A DNA stretch of 64,000 nucleotides from UBA4874 sp002399435 (GTDB lineage: Bacteria; Bacillota; Clostridia; Caldicoprobacterales; DTU083). This document shows, piece after piece, positions 15,867-25,328 of the stretch (position 1 is its first letter; every line of letters starts with the position of its first letter). The stretch is from contig DAISGI010000001.1 in NCBI GenBank assembly GCA_036823195.1, positions 62,001 to 126,000 on the forward strand, written 5' to 3'. The position numbers and the translations under genes were made by a program. Under the pieces are notes generated by a model that was not told the DNA's origin, made no database searches, and saw only the letters and a program-made list of their open reading frames with translations.

Positions 15867-16577
15867 ATGAAACAGAACGATGACTTGAGTCGTTTGTATA
15901 CGGCATTGGGATATGAGTTTCAGGAACCACAACGAATTGTTACCGCGCTGACGCACAGTTCCTTTGCAAATGAATCAAAGGGGGACATTCCCTTCAATGA
16001 ACGCCTGGAGTTTTTGGGAGATTCCGTACTTGGTCTGACGGTCAGTGATTATTTGTTTCGGACCTATCCGGATTTTCCGGAAGGAATCCTGACCAAACTT
16101 CGGGCGGGAGTCGTATCTGAATTGTCTTTGGCACAGGTGGCCAGAAGATTGAAGCTGGGAGATTATCTCCGGTTGGGGAGAGGAGAGGAGAATACCGGCG
16201 GAAGAGTACGGGATTCCATCCTCGCGGATGCTGCGGAGTCTGTCATCGGTGCCATGTATCTGGACAGCGACCTGGAGACGACAAAAGCGTTCGTTCTGAG
16301 GCAGTTGGTCCCCGCGATCGAAATCCTTATTGCCGGGAAAGGGCATAAGGACTATAAAACGGATCTGCAGGAGTTCCTGCAAAGTAAATCCACTCTTGGA
16401 ATTACCTATCAGATTGTCGATGAAAAAGGTCCGGATCACAATAAATTGTTTACGGCTCAGGTCTGCCATGGAGATTCCTTCATTGGCCGCGGGAGGGGGA
16501 AAAGTAAAAAGGAAGCGGAACAGCAGGCTGCCCGGGATGCCCTGGACAAGTTCAATGCGGATAACGGGAGAAAATAA
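15867..16577 (+). CDS. rnc: Ribonuclease III
   Basis: RNase III cuts double-stranded RNA, including the 30S rRNA precursor. The 236-residue protein has the catalytic signature NERLEFLGDSVLGL about 40 residues in, the second acidic site near DAAESVIGAMYLD, and a C-terminal double-stranded-RNA-binding domain (DYKTDLQEFLQ to GKSKKEAEQQAARDAL). The frame also has a GTG at 15852, but no ribosome binding site fits it, so I prefer the ATG at 15867; neither start has a strong one. The order acpP-fabF-rnc-smc-ftsY is classical for Bacillota. Confidence 0.95.
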   Translation: MKQNDDLSRLYTALGYEFQEPQRIVTALTHSSFANESKGDIPFNERLEFLGDSVLGLTVSDYLFRTYPDFPEGILTKLRAGVVSELSLAQVARRLKLGDYLRLGRGEENTGGRVRDSILADAAESVIGAMYLDSDLETTKAFVLRQLVPAIEILIAGKGHKDYKTDLQEFLQSKSTLGITYQIVDEKGPDHNKLFTAQVCHGDSFIGRGRGKSKKEAEQQAARDALDKFNADNGRK

Positions 16578-16645
16578 GGATGATGGATTGGGATCCGTCA
16601 GCCAGGATTTTTTTCATCAGGAACTTCGATTGAGGTGTTTGGAAA

Positions 16646-19600
16646 TTGATTTTAAAGAAGCTGGAGATATATGGGTTCAAATCTTTTGCAGACCGGATTT
16701 ATATGAAATTTGACAATGGCATTACCGCCATTGTCGGGCCCAACGGCAGTGGGAAAAGCAATATTGCCGATGCAGTCCGCTGGGTTTTGGGAGAGCAGAG
16801 CGTCAAATCCCTCCGTGGTTCCAAAATGGAAGATGTGATCTTTTCCGGTACCGAAACCCGAAAATCCCTGGGCTTTGCAGAAGTGTCCCTGACGCTGGAC
16901 AATACGGATGGTACCCTGCCGGTGGAATATACGGAGATTACCATTACCCGAAGGGTTTACCGGTCCGGGGAAAGTGAGTACCATATCAATCGCAGTGCCT
17001 GTCGCCTGAAGGATATTGTTATGTTGTTCATGGACACCGGCGTAGGAAAGGAAGGATATTCCATCATTGGCCAGGGCCGTATTGATGAGATCCTGAGCAA
17101 CCGGTCCGAGGAACGAAGATATATATTTGAAGAAGCCGCGGGAATCGTAAAATACAAGACAAGACGGGAAGAGGCAGATAAAAAGCTGGAAAAGACACAG
17201 GATAATCTGTTGCGTGCGGAGGACATCCTGTCCGAACTGGAACAGCATCTTCAGCCTCTGGAAGAGCAGTCCCGAACAGCGAAGGAGTACCTGAAGCGGA
17301 AAGAGCAACTGAAGGTCTGTGAAATCAATCGATTTCTGAATCAATATACACATCATATGAAACAGATTTCTGAATGGAAAAAGCAAATTGATGACCTGGA
17401 AAAGGAACTGGCATCGCGCAGGAATGAGCTGGTCAAAAAAGACGCCGGTCGGGACAAGCTTTCAGACACTCTGAAACATCTGAAAGAACAGGCAGAGAAG
17501 CTGCGAAGGCAGCGCTATGATTTGTTGAATCATTCCGAACGTCTCCGGGGCGAGCGGAATGTTAGTCTGGAACGGATGGAACAATACAAAAAGGATGCTG
17601 TGAGACTAAAGGACGAGATTGCTCAGGAACAGAAGGATGCGGAGCATTGTTGCCTGCAGGGGAAAACGATGGACCGTGTCCTGACCGGCAAAAAACAGGC
17701 TTTTGAGGAAGCTCAGAAGGAAGCGTCCGGATTGAAGACAAAAATAACGGATCTGGACAGCGAAATCAGTGATAATCAAAAACAAACGGAGGAAACCAAA
17801 GAAAATATCATCCGGATCCTGAATGACATTTCGGATTGCAAAAGTCGTCTGACCCGCTATGAAACCATGGAAACCAACTTGAATTCCAGGCTGGATACCA
17901 TAACAAAGCGCTCCAATGAGACCAGCTCGGAAAAGGAACGTTTGGCAGAATTGGAGTCCGCCTGCCGGAATAAGGCCCTGTTAGCCATTCAAATGACCGA
18001 AAAGAAGCAAAAGGAAAAAGAAACGCTGGAAAAGTCCATGCAGAAAGAGAAACAGACCCTTTCTGACCAGGAAGAATCCGTCCAGAAGCAAAAGCGTATA
18101 CTGGAGGGGGAACGATCCCGATTGAAATTGCTCGGGGATATGAAAAGAAGCTATGAAGGCTTTTATCGGGCTGTACGGGAGATACTGACCGCTTGCGGGT
18201 CCAATTCCTGCATTGCCGGGAAAGTATGCGGCGTGGTTGCTTCCCTGATACAGGTTCCAAAGGACTTCGAAGTTGCCATTGAGACGGTTTTGGGAGGCAG
18301 CCTCCAACACATCGTTACCGAGGATGAGGAGGACGCCAAATATCTGATTGGTTTTCTGAGAGAGAATAACTATGGCCGTGCAACCTTTTTGCCTGTTTCC
18401 TCCATCCGGGGAAGAACGCTAAACTCCAGGGAACGGGAGGCGCTGGAAATGCCGGGCTGCCTTGGCGTTGCTTCGGAGCTGGTTTCCTGTGATCCCAAAT
18501 ATCGTGGTATTCTGGAAAACCTGCTGGGCAGGGTTGTGACAGCAAGTGATCTGGATGCTGCCATTCGCATTGCCCGGCGCTTTTCGTATTCCTTTCGCAT
18601 TGTAACGCGGACAGGGGACGTGGTAAACCCCGGAGGCTCCATGACCGGTGGAAGCAGAGCAGTGAAGGGAACCGGCATTCTGAGCCGGGACCGGGAGATC
18701 AAGGATGTGCAGCAGGCAATCACATCCCGGAAGTCCGGCATTGCAGACCTGGAATCCGAAAAAGAGAGACTGCAGACCGTTTATCTGGATCATAAGCAAA
18801 GCCTGGAGAAAGCGGAATCCGAACTGAGAAATATGGAAAAAAATCAGATTTCAGAAAAGGAAGATCTGCACCGGGCAACAGCTCAAAAGGTCCAGGCGGA
18901 GAAGGAACTGGCTGCATACAGGGAGGAACGGAAGCAACTGGATCAGAGCCTGGGGGAATTACACTCTTCCATCGGAAAGACAAAACAGGAAATATCCTCC
19001 CTGAAGGAAGAAAATGCGGATATTGAGGCAAAAGTCGGGGAATCGGAACATAATTGGAAGGAAAAGCTGAAGATCAAGGAAGATCTTCACCAAAAATGGA
19101 CCGATATCCGGATTCAGACAGCAGCGTTGCAGCAGGAAGTACAGGGCCTGGAGGATCAGCTAAAACGGATTCAGGAGGAGGCAGCCCATCACAGCGCTTC
19201 AATGGATTCCAAGAAGCAGAAACTTTTAAGTCATGAGGATGAGATGGAAAGAATCCAGGGATCCATGGAACAGATGAAATCCGGAATCAAAGAGATGGAC
19301 GACCAGGCGGAGAGCATGCAAACGGAAATGGAGGAAGCGGAAAGGCAGAGGGAGAAAGTCGAATCCCGCTTTCGGGAGCTGGAGGAGGATATCCGGGACT
19401 GGAACCAGTCCTCCGGGGAGCTGACCGACAAAAAGTATCGTTTTGAGGTACAATGTTCCAGATATGAGGCAGAGTTGGAAAATTTTCAGAACAATATCTG
19501 GGAGGAATATGAGATCACCTACCAGAATGCACTGTCCTATCGGGATCCTTCCCTGACTCCAGGTGGGATAAAGGATCAGATTCAGACATTGAAGAAGGAA

Positions 19601-20215
19601 ATTTCCGCTTTGGGGGAAGTCAATGTCCGTGCCATTGAAGAATACCGAAAGGACCGGGAACGATATCAGTTTCTGAAGGAACAGCGTAACGATCTGATTA
19701 CGGCCAGGGAGAATCTGAAGGAAGTCATAGAGGATATTACGGAAACCATGAAGAAACAGTTTCGGAAAGAGTTCGACATCATCAATGAATATTTCAGCAT
19801 GACATTTCATCAGCTTTTCGGCGGGGGACATGCCCGGCTGGTACTGGAAGATCCAAAGGATGTCCTGAGCTGCGGCATTGATATTATTGCACAGCCTCCG
19901 GGAAAGAAACTGCAGAACCTGTCCCTGTTGTCCGGGGGGGAGCGCACTTTGACGGCAATTGCGATTCTTTTCGCCATATTGAAACATAAGCCGACACCGT
20001 TTTGCGTGCTGGATGAGATTGATGCTGCGTTGGACGACAGTAATGTGGAACAATTCGGAAGATATGTCAGGGAATTTTCCAGAGATACCCAGTTTATCAT
20101 TATTACCCACAGGAAGGGTACCATGGAAGCCAGTGATATTCTGTATGGCATCGCGATGGAGGAAAAAGGTGTTTCCAGTCTTATTTCCGTCAAGTTTGAT
20201 GAGATGGTCAGTTAG
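16646..20215 (+). CDS. smc: Chromosome segregation protein SMC
   Basis: SMC forms the condensin ring with ScpA and ScpB and organises the chromosome. The 1189-residue protein has the expected architecture: Walker A GPNGSGKS (residues 31-38), a long coiled coil, a hinge domain near residues 510-670 (GSNSCIAGKVCGVVASLI to GGSMTGGSRAVKGTG), a second coiled coil, the ABC signature LSGGERT at about 1095, and Walker B CVLDEIDAALD near 1120. The start is a TTG with GAGGTG 8 bases upstream. It lies between rnc and ftsY and is probably co-transcribed with both. Confidence 0.98.
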   Translation: MILKKLEIYGFKSFADRIYMKFDNGITAIVGPNGSGKSNIADAVRWVLGEQSVKSLRGSKMEDVIFSGTETRKSLGFAEVSLTLDNTDGTLPVEYTEITITRRVYRSGESEYHINRSACRLKDIVMLFMDTGVGKEGYSIIGQGRIDEILSNRSEERRYIFEEAAGIVKYKTRREEADKKLEKTQDNLLRAEDILSELEQHLQPLEEQSRTAKEYLKRKEQLKVCEINRFLNQYTHHMKQISEWKKQIDDLEKELASRRNELVKKDAGRDKLSDTLKHLKEQAEKLRRQRYDLLNHSERLRGERNVSLERMEQYKKDAVRLKDEIAQEQKDAEHCCLQGKTMDRVLTGKKQAFEEAQKEASGLKTKITDLDSEISDNQKQTEETKENIIRILNDISDCKSRLTRYETMETNLNSRLDTITKRSNETSSEKERLAELESACRNKALLAIQMTEKKQKEKETLEKSMQKEKQTLSDQEESVQKQKRILEGERSRLKLLGDMKRSYEGFYRAVREILTACGSNSCIAGKVCGVVASLIQVPKDFEVAIETVLGGSLQHIVTEDEEDAKYLIGFLRENNYGRATFLPVSSIRGRTLNSREREALEMPGCLGVASELVSCDPKYRGILENLLGRVVTASDLDAAIRIARRFSYSFRIVTRTGDVVNPGGSMTGGSRAVKGTGILSRDREIKDVQQAITSRKSGIADLESEKERLQTVYLDHKQSLEKAESELRNMEKNQISEKEDLHRATAQKVQAEKELAAYREERKQLDQSLGELHSSIGKTKQEISSLKEENADIEAKVGESEHNWKEKLKIKEDLHQKWTDIRIQTAALQQEVQGLEDQLKRIQEEAAHHSASMDSKKQKLLSHEDEMERIQGSMEQMKSGIKEMDDQAESMQTEMEEAERQREKVESRFRELEEDIRDWNQSSGELTDKKYRFEVQCSRYEAELENFQNNIWEEYEITYQNALSYRDPSLTPGGIKDQIQTLKKEISALGEVNVRAIEEYRKDRERYQFLKEQRNDLITARENLKEVIEDITETMKKQFRKEFDIINEYFSMTFHQLFGGGHARLVLEDPKDVLSCGIDIIAQPPGKKLQNLSLLSGGERTLTAIAILFAILKHKPTPFCVLDEIDAALDDSNVEQFGRYVREFSRDTQFIIITHRKGTMEASDILYGIAMEEKGVSSLISVKFDEMVS

Positions 20216-20231
20216 AGCGGGAGGAATCAGA

Positions 20232-21164
20232 ATGGAAAGCGACGACAGGAAGAAAAAAAGTTTTTTTTCAAGACTGAAGAATGGTCTCACCAGAACCAGG
20301 GGTAATATAGCAGATCGGGTGGATGAGTTGATCCGGTATTATCGCGAGATAGATGATGAGTTTTTTGACGACCTGGAAGAAACTTTGATTATGGGGGATG
20401 TCGGGGTCCCAACCAGTGAAAAAATCGTTTCCAGTATACGGGAAAAGGTAGAGAAGGAAAAGATAGGGGATCCTTCAAGAATCAAGGATCTGTTAAAGGA
20501 CAATATCACCTCTATTTTGAAAAGGAACACACAGCCTCTTACCCTGCCGCATCCGACGGTGCTGCTGGTCGTCGGCGTCAATGGGGTTGGCAAGACCACC
20601 ACCATCGGCAAGCTGGCGGATCGCTACCGGAAGGAAGGCAAAAAAGTACTGGTGGCTGCGGCGGATACCTTTCGGGCTGCTGCAGGGGAACAACTGGAAA
20701 TCTGGTGCCAAAGGGCGCAGGTACCCATTATTCGTCATGAAGAAGGAGCAGACCCCGCCGCAGTGATTTTTGATGCCATTCAATCGGCCAGGTCCAGGGG
20801 AACGGACATTCTGCTCTGCGATACGGCCGGGCGGCTTCACAATAAAAAGAATCTGATGAACGAATTGGAGAAAATGAATCGGGTGATTGACAGGGAATTT
20901 CCAGAGGCTCATAAGGAAGTTCTTCTGGTTCTGGATGCCACAACCGGTCAGAATGCCGTTTCCCAGGCATCCCTGTTTCAGGAAGCGGTCGGGATCAATG
21001 GCATTGCTCTGACGAAACTGGATGGAACTGCAAAGGGCGGAGTCATCATCGCTGTGAAGTCCCAGCTTGATATCCCGGTTTATTATGTGGGAGTGGGCGA
21101 ACAGACAGAGGATTTGCAGCCTTTTGTGCCGGAAGATTTTACAGAAGCCCTGTTTGAATCTTAG
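20232..21164 (+). CDS. ftsY: Signal recognition particle receptor FtsY
   Basis: FtsY receives SRP-ribosome complexes at the membrane. The 310-residue protein has a short basic N-terminus (RKKKSFFSRLKNGLTR), an NG domain with G1 GVNGVGKTT (115-123), DTAGR (197-201) and TKLDGTAKGG. It lacks the long acidic A domain of the Escherichia coli protein, as is usual in Gram-positives. The frame stays open far upstream into smc, but the ATG at 20232 has GGGAGG and gives the normal length. ylxM and ffh follow, completing the SRP protein set. Confidence 0.97.
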   Translation: MESDDRKKKSFFSRLKNGLTRTRGNIADRVDELIRYYREIDDEFFDDLEETLIMGDVGVPTSEKIVSSIREKVEKEKIGDPSRIKDLLKDNITSILKRNTQPLTLPHPTVLLVVGVNGVGKTTTIGKLADRYRKEGKKVLVAAADTFRAAAGEQLEIWCQRAQVPIIRHEEGADPAAVIFDAIQSARSRGTDILLCDTAGRLHNKKNLMNELEKMNRVIDREFPEAHKEVLLVLDATTGQNAVSQASLFQEAVGINGIALTKLDGTAKGGVIIAVKSQLDIPVYYVGVGEQTEDLQPFVPEDFTEALFES

Positions 21165-21204
21165 TTCATGACAATTCCCGATTCCGGCTGTCTAAGAAAA
21201 ATAC

Positions 21205-21233
21205 TTGACGGATCCATGCGGCTATAGTATAAT
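21205..21233 (+). promoter_or_regulatory. Sigma-A promoter for ylxM-ffh and downstream genes
   Basis: TTGACG at 21205-21210 and TATAAT at 21228-21233 are exactly 17 bases apart, 64 bases before ylxM. It is one mismatch from perfect consensus. Confidence 0.82.
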
Positions 21234-21296
21234 GTCGACCTGTAAAGGAGAAGTACTTGACTGGCCGGAGACTGGAACGCAGGGATGGGATGAAGG

Positions 21297-21635
21297 ATGA
21301 ATAAATTTGAAGAAATGGCTTCCTTGCTGGATTTATACGGCGGCTTGCTGACCGCCAGGCAGAAGGATGTCATGGATCAGTATTATAACTATAACCTGTC
21401 TTTGCAGGAAGTGGCAGAAAATGAAGGAATCACCAGGCAGGGGGTCCATGATCTGATTCAGCGTTCGGAGCATACTTTGCGGACCACTGAAGAGAAGCTG
21501 GGTTTTCGGAGCCAGCTGTCTGAAATCCGCATCGGTCTGGAGCGTGCAGACAGGCAGCTGGAGGAACTGGCAGCAGGATTGGATGCATGTCGACAGGAAA
21601 TGAACCGGCTCAGGAACAACTTTATGGGAGGTTGA
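21297..21635 (+). CDS. ylxM: YlxM family putative helix-turn-helix protein
   Basis: The 112-residue protein has an N-terminal sigma-70 region 4-like helix-turn-helix (LLTARQKDVMDQYYNYNLSLQEVAENEGITRQGVHDLI, about residues 17-55) followed by a helical coiled-coil tail. YlxM is found next to ffh in Bacillota and Mollicutes and is linked to SRP; in streptococci it stimulates SRP GTPase activity. It ends four bases before the ffh TTG start, so translation is probably coupled. The family assignment rests on motif and neighbour. Confidence 0.9.
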   Translation: MNKFEEMASLLDLYGGLLTARQKDVMDQYYNYNLSLQEVAENEGITRQGVHDLIQRSEHTLRTTEEKLGFRSQLSEIRIGLERADRQLEELAAGLDACRQEMNRLRNNFMGG

Positions 21636-21639
21636 GAAT

Positions 21640-22965
21640 TTGCCGTTTGAGGGTCTGGCGGAAAAGCTGCAGGCAACTTTTAAAAAGCTTACCGGAAAGG
21701 GCAAACTGAATGAAAAGGATGTAAAGTCCGCCATGCGGGAAGTGAAGCTGGCACTGCTGGAAGCGGATGTCAACTTTCTCGTTGTGAAGGATCTGATCCG
21801 GAAAATAACCGATCGCGCTGTGGGGCAGGAGATTATGGAAAGCCTGACTCCCGGGCATCAGGTCATCAAGATCGTAAACGAAGAACTGACTGCATTGATG
21901 GGAGGAACCCAAAGTAAGGTAGTCATTGCTTCCAATCCGCCTACCATTCTTATGCTGGTTGGGCTGCAGGGTGCCGGCAAGACGACTCACGCCGGCAAAT
22001 TGGCCTGTTATTTCAGGAAGCAAGGCAAGAATCCACTGCTGGTAGCGTGCGATATCTATCGCCCTGCTGCAATAGATCAGCTTAAGATCGTTGGGGAAAA
22101 GGTGAATACACCGGTCTTTGAGCGCGGGTCCCGAAATCCTGTCGCCATTGCCAAAGAGGCTCTGGAGTATGCAAAGGATCATCAGTATGATATGCTTCTG
22201 GTGGATACGGCAGGACGGCTTCATATCAATGAAGAGCTGATGGAGGAGTTGAAGTCCATCAGGGATGGAATCCATCCGCATGAGATTCTGCTTGTAGTGG
22301 ATGCCATGACCGGACAGGATGCTGTAAATGTGGCCCAGTCCTTTCATGAAAAGCTTGGAATAGATGGAGTAATCCTGACCAAGCTGGACGGGGATACCAG
22401 GGGGGGCGCTGCGCTGTCCGTCCGGGCGGTGACCGGAAAGCCAATCAAATTTGTCGGTACGGGGGAAAAGCTGGAGGATCTGGAGGTGTTTCATCCGGAT
22501 CGAATGGCATCCCGGATCCTTGGAATGGGCGATGTGCTGACTGTCATTGAGAAAGCACAGGCCAACATGGACAGCAGGAAAGCACTGGAAATGGAGAAAA
22601 AGCTCCGTACCCGGACGTTTACCCTGGATGATTATCTGGAACAGCTGGAGCAGGTAAAGGGAATGGGTTCCATGAGCGATATTCTGTCTATGATACCCGG
22701 GCTGAATACAAAGAAGCTGAAAGGGATTCAGATTGATGAAAGACAAATCCCCAGAACCCAGGCAATCATTCAATCCATGACGAAGAAGGAACGGAACGAT
22801 CCTTCCCTGATCAATGCCAGTCGAAGGAAACGAATTGCTGCCGGAAGCGGGACCCGTATTCAGGATGTCAATCAACTGCTGAAATCCTATGAGGAATTAA
22901 AAAAGATGATGAAACAGCTCAACGGAGCAAAAAGCAAAAAAGGCAGATTGCGATTGCCTTTTTGA
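21640..22965 (+). CDS. ffh: Signal recognition particle protein Ffh
   Basis: Ffh binds signal sequences and 4.5S/6S RNA. The 441-residue product has the N domain, G1 GLQGAGKTT (108-116), DTAGRLH, TKLDGDTRGG, and a methionine-rich M domain beginning around residue 325 with GMGSMSDILSMIPG and a basic C-terminus (AKSKKGRLRLPF). It starts with TTG four bases after the ylxM stop, and ATGGGAGG in the end of ylxM provides the ribosome binding site. The SRP RNA gene is not in this window. Confidence 0.97.
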   Translation: MPFEGLAEKLQATFKKLTGKGKLNEKDVKSAMREVKLALLEADVNFLVVKDLIRKITDRAVGQEIMESLTPGHQVIKIVNEELTALMGGTQSKVVIASNPPTILMLVGLQGAGKTTHAGKLACYFRKQGKNPLLVACDIYRPAAIDQLKIVGEKVNTPVFERGSRNPVAIAKEALEYAKDHQYDMLLVDTAGRLHINEELMEELKSIRDGIHPHEILLVVDAMTGQDAVNVAQSFHEKLGIDGVILTKLDGDTRGGAALSVRAVTGKPIKFVGTGEKLEDLEVFHPDRMASRILGMGDVLTVIEKAQANMDSRKALEMEKKLRTRTFTLDDYLEQLEQVKGMGSMSDILSMIPGLNTKKLKGIQIDERQIPRTQAIIQSMTKKERNDPSLINASRRKRIAAGSGTRIQDVNQLLKSYEELKKMMKQLNGAKSKKGRLRLPF

Positions 22966-23059
22966 TTGCCAGGCATGCCGCAGATATGCCATTTCGGAGT
23001 TTGCGGCTGGTTTCCCGATCCTTTCGGATTGGGTTGATCCTTTTGTTGGAGGTGAGAAT

Positions 23060-23299
23060 GTGGTAAAAATCAGATTAAAAAGAATTGGAGCAAAGAAAGC
23101 ACCTTTTTATCGTATTGTGGTTGCAGATTCCCGCTATGCAAGGGACGGAAGGTTTTTGGAGGAAATCGGACATTACAATCCCAACACCAATCCTTCCGAC
23201 ATAGAAGTTGATGCGGATCGGGCAAAGAATTGGCTGAATAAAGGCGCTCAGCCTACAGATACGGTCCGTGCCCTTCTGAAGAAGAACGGCATACTATAG
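23060..23299 (+). CDS. rpsP: 30S ribosomal protein S16
   Basis: The 79-residue protein starts MVKIRLKRIGAKKAPFYRIVVADSRYARDGRF, the unmistakable S16 signature, and is of normal length. The start is GTG with GGAGGTGAG 4-5 bases upstream. It lies in the ffh-rpsP-khpA-rimM-trmD-rplS order conserved across Bacillota. S16 helps to assemble the 30S body. Confidence 0.98.
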   Translation: MVKIRLKRIGAKKAPFYRIVVADSRYARDGRFLEEIGHYNPNTNPSDIEVDADRAKNWLNKGAQPTDTVRALLKKNGIL

Positions 23300-23309
23300 G
23301 AGGCATATA

Positions 23310-23537
23310 ATGGCTGAATTGGTGGAATTCCTGGCAAAATCCCTGGTGGATCATCCGGATCAGGTGGATGTCCGGGCAGTGGAAGGAAACGAAGGGATAA
23401 CCATAGAGCTTCGGGTGGCATCCGACGATATGGGTAAGGTCATTGGAAAGCAGGGCAGGATCGCAAGAGCCATTCGGACGGTGGTCAAGGCAGCTGCTGT
23501 TCGGGAGAACAAAAAGGTTGCTGTTGAAATCGTATAA
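23310..23537 (+). CDS. khpA: KH-domain RNA-binding protein KhpA (YlqC)
   Basis: This 75-residue protein is essentially one KH domain with the GxxG loop in VIGKQGRIARAIRTVV (around residues 47-62). KhpA forms a heterodimer with KhpB/Jag that binds RNA and affects cell elongation and division in streptococci. AGGAGG lies 8 bases before the ATG, 10 bases after rpsP. Its place between rpsP and rimM is the usual one. Confidence 0.93.
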   Translation: MAELVEFLAKSLVDHPDQVDVRAVEGNEGITIELRVASDDMGKVIGKQGRIARAIRTVVKAAAVRENKKVAVEIV

Positions 23538-23554
23538 AAAGGCGTGAGAAAGGA

Positions 23555-24076
23555 TTGCTGGATTATTTATCCGTTGGCGTTGTTTTAAAGCCTCATGGCC
23601 TGAAAGGCGAGATCAAGGTAAAAACACTGTCGGATGAGAAAAGACGTTTTGATACATTGACATGTATCTATGTAAAGAAGGAAGAGGACTACAAAGAGCT
23701 GGCAATTACGGCCAGGCGCTATGACAGGGATTTTGTCTATCTGCATCTGAAGGGTTACTGCAAGGTGGAATCGGTGGAGCCCCTGCGGGGTCAGTATCTG
23801 TGGATTCCCCGAAAAATGGCCCGTGATTTGCCGAAAGATACTTTCTTTATCGGTGACTTGATCGGCTGCAGGGTTTGGACGGAAGCAGGAAAATACCTGG
23901 GAACCATTGAAAACATACTGAGAACCGGCAGCAATGATGTATATGTTGTAAAAGGGCCGGAGGGTGAAGTGTTGATCCCTGCCCTGAAAAGCGTCGTGAC
24001 CCAGGTGGATCCTTCAGCGGGAAGAATGATTGTGGATTTTTCCGGTATGAAGGGGCTGTTGCCGGATGAAAATTGA
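23555..24076 (+). CDS. rimM: Ribosome maturation factor RimM
   Basis: RimM binds S19 and helps to assemble the 30S head. The 173-residue protein has the N-terminal GVVLKPHGLKGEIKVKTLSD signature and a C-terminal PRC-barrel domain (DLIGCRVWTEAGKYLGTIENIL to VLIPALKSVV). It begins with TTG at 23555 after GTGAGAAAGGA and overlaps trmD by 11 bases, so the two are translationally coupled. Confidence 0.96.
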   Translation: MLDYLSVGVVLKPHGLKGEIKVKTLSDEKRRFDTLTCIYVKKEEDYKELAITARRYDRDFVYLHLKGYCKVESVEPLRGQYLWIPRKMARDLPKDTFFIGDLIGCRVWTEAGKYLGTIENILRTGSNDVYVVKGPEGEVLIPALKSVVTQVDPSAGRMIVDFSGMKGLLPDEN

Positions 24077-24803
24077 TATTCTTACTTTATTTCCGGAAAT
24101 GTTTGATGCCTTTCGGACGACCAGCATTATAGGCAGGGCTGTGGAAAAGAAGATTCTTGAGCTGGAGATCTTCAATATTCGTGATTTTGCCGCAAATAAG
24201 CACAGTCAGGCCGATGATTACCCCTATGGCGGTGGTGCCGGCATGGTGCTGATGCCTCAGCCATTATCCGATGCGTTGGATTATGTTCTGTCCCGATATC
24301 CCGGAGAGAAGCCGGCGGTGATCTATCTGTCCCCCCAGGGGAAGGTGTGGAATCAACGCCTGGCAGGTGAGGTTTCAAAGGAGCCTGCATTGGTTTTGCT
24401 GTGCGGGCATTATGAAGGGATTGACCAGCGCATCATTGATCAATATGTGGATCAGGAGATTTCCATCGGCGATTATGTATTGACCGGCGGAGAGCTTCCT
24501 GCCATGGTCCTGGCAGATTGCGTTGCCCGATTGATTCCCGGTGTATTGGGCAGTTCCGAGTCCATACTGGAGGAGTCCCACTCTACCGGCTTGCTGGAAT
24601 ATCCTCAATACACCAGACCCGCGCAATATGATGGGAATACAGTACCGGAGGTTCTGTTGTCCGGGAACCATAAGGAAATCAGCAAATGGCGCAGGCAGCA
24701 GAGTCTGAAAAATACGTTTATAAAACGCCCCGACTTGATAAAGAAAGCGGAGTTGTCGCAGGAAGATCAAAATTGGCTCAATGAGCAGAAGAATAATTTT
24801 TGA
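24066..24803 (+). CDS. trmD: tRNA (guanine-N1-)-methyltransferase TrmD
   Basis: TrmD methylates G37 of tRNAs to prevent frameshifting. The 245-residue SPOUT enzyme has DDYPYGGGAGMVLMPQP, the cofactor-knot segments LCGHYEGIDQR and SIGDYVLTGGELPAMV, and normal length. The start lies inside rimM. The rplS promoter follows immediately. Confidence 0.97.
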   Translation: MKIDILTLFPEMFDAFRTTSIIGRAVEKKILELEIFNIRDFAANKHSQADDYPYGGGAGMVLMPQPLSDALDYVLSRYPGEKPAVIYLSPQGKVWNQRLAGEVSKEPALVLLCGHYEGIDQRIIDQYVDQEISIGDYVLTGGELPAMVLADCVARLIPGVLGSSESILEESHSTGLLEYPQYTRPAQYDGNTVPEVLLSGNHKEISKWRRQQSLKNTFIKRPDLIKKAELSQEDQNWLNEQKNNF

Positions 24804-24809
24804 CATTTC

Positions 24810-24839
24810 TTGCGCAGAAAATACAGATTATGATATAAT
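24810..24839 (+). promoter_or_regulatory. Probable promoter for rplS
   Basis: TTGCGC at 24810-24815 and TATAAT at 24834-24839 are 18 bases apart. A leader of about 65 bases precedes the rplS start. Confidence 0.55.
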
Positions 24840-24912
24840 CCGGATTGTAATGAACAGAAAGACCGCTTTTCCGGAAAAGTCGGAAACGTCTTGCAGGAAG
24901 GAGGGAAGAAAC

Positions 24913-25263
24913 ATGAATATCATAGACACTTTGGAACAGGAACAGTTGAAAAAGGATATACCGGAATTCTCCGTTGGAGATACTGTAAAAGTATATGTTA
25001 AGGTTGTGGAAGGTACCCGCGAAAGGCTGCAGGCATTTGAAGGCACTGTGATTCAGCGCAACGGCGGCAGTGTCAGAGAAACCTTTACGGTTCGAAGGGT
25101 TTCCTATGGAGTGGGCGTTGAGAGGACATTTCCTCTTCATTCTCCCAGAGTTGCACAGATTGAAATTCTGCATCGCGGCAGGGTACGCAGGGCAAAGCTT
25201 TTCTATCTGCGGAACCGGGTCGGAAAGGCAGCAAAAGTCAGAGAAATTCAAGGCAATAAATAA
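24913..25263 (+). CDS. rplS: 50S ribosomal protein L19
   Basis: The 116-residue product is L19, at the 30S-50S interface, with the signature segments FSVGDTVKVYVKVVEGTRERLQAFEG, VRRVSYGVGVERTFPLHSP and RRAKLFYLRNRVGKAAKVRE. The frame is open upstream from 24781, but the ATG at 24913 is preceded by GGAGGGAAG and gives the normal protein start. It is followed by a terminator-like hairpin and then lepB. Confidence 0.97.
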   Translation: MNIIDTLEQEQLKKDIPEFSVGDTVKVYVKVVEGTRERLQAFEGTVIQRNGGSVRETFTVRRVSYGVGVERTFPLHSPRVAQIEILHRGRVRRAKLFYLRNRVGKAAKVREIQGNK

Positions 25264-25265
25264 TG

Positions 25266-25299
25266 ATGTGGGACCGGGAAAACGGTCCCATATTGTTTT
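25266..25299 (+). terminator. Terminator or attenuator between rplS and lepB
   Basis: ATGTGGGACCG pairs with CGGTCCCATAT (one G-U) around GGAAAA, followed by TGTTTTA. It probably trims expression of lepB relative to rplS. Confidence 0.65.
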
Positions 25300-25328
25300 A
25301 TATGTCCGATAAGGCAGGTGTTCCCCCA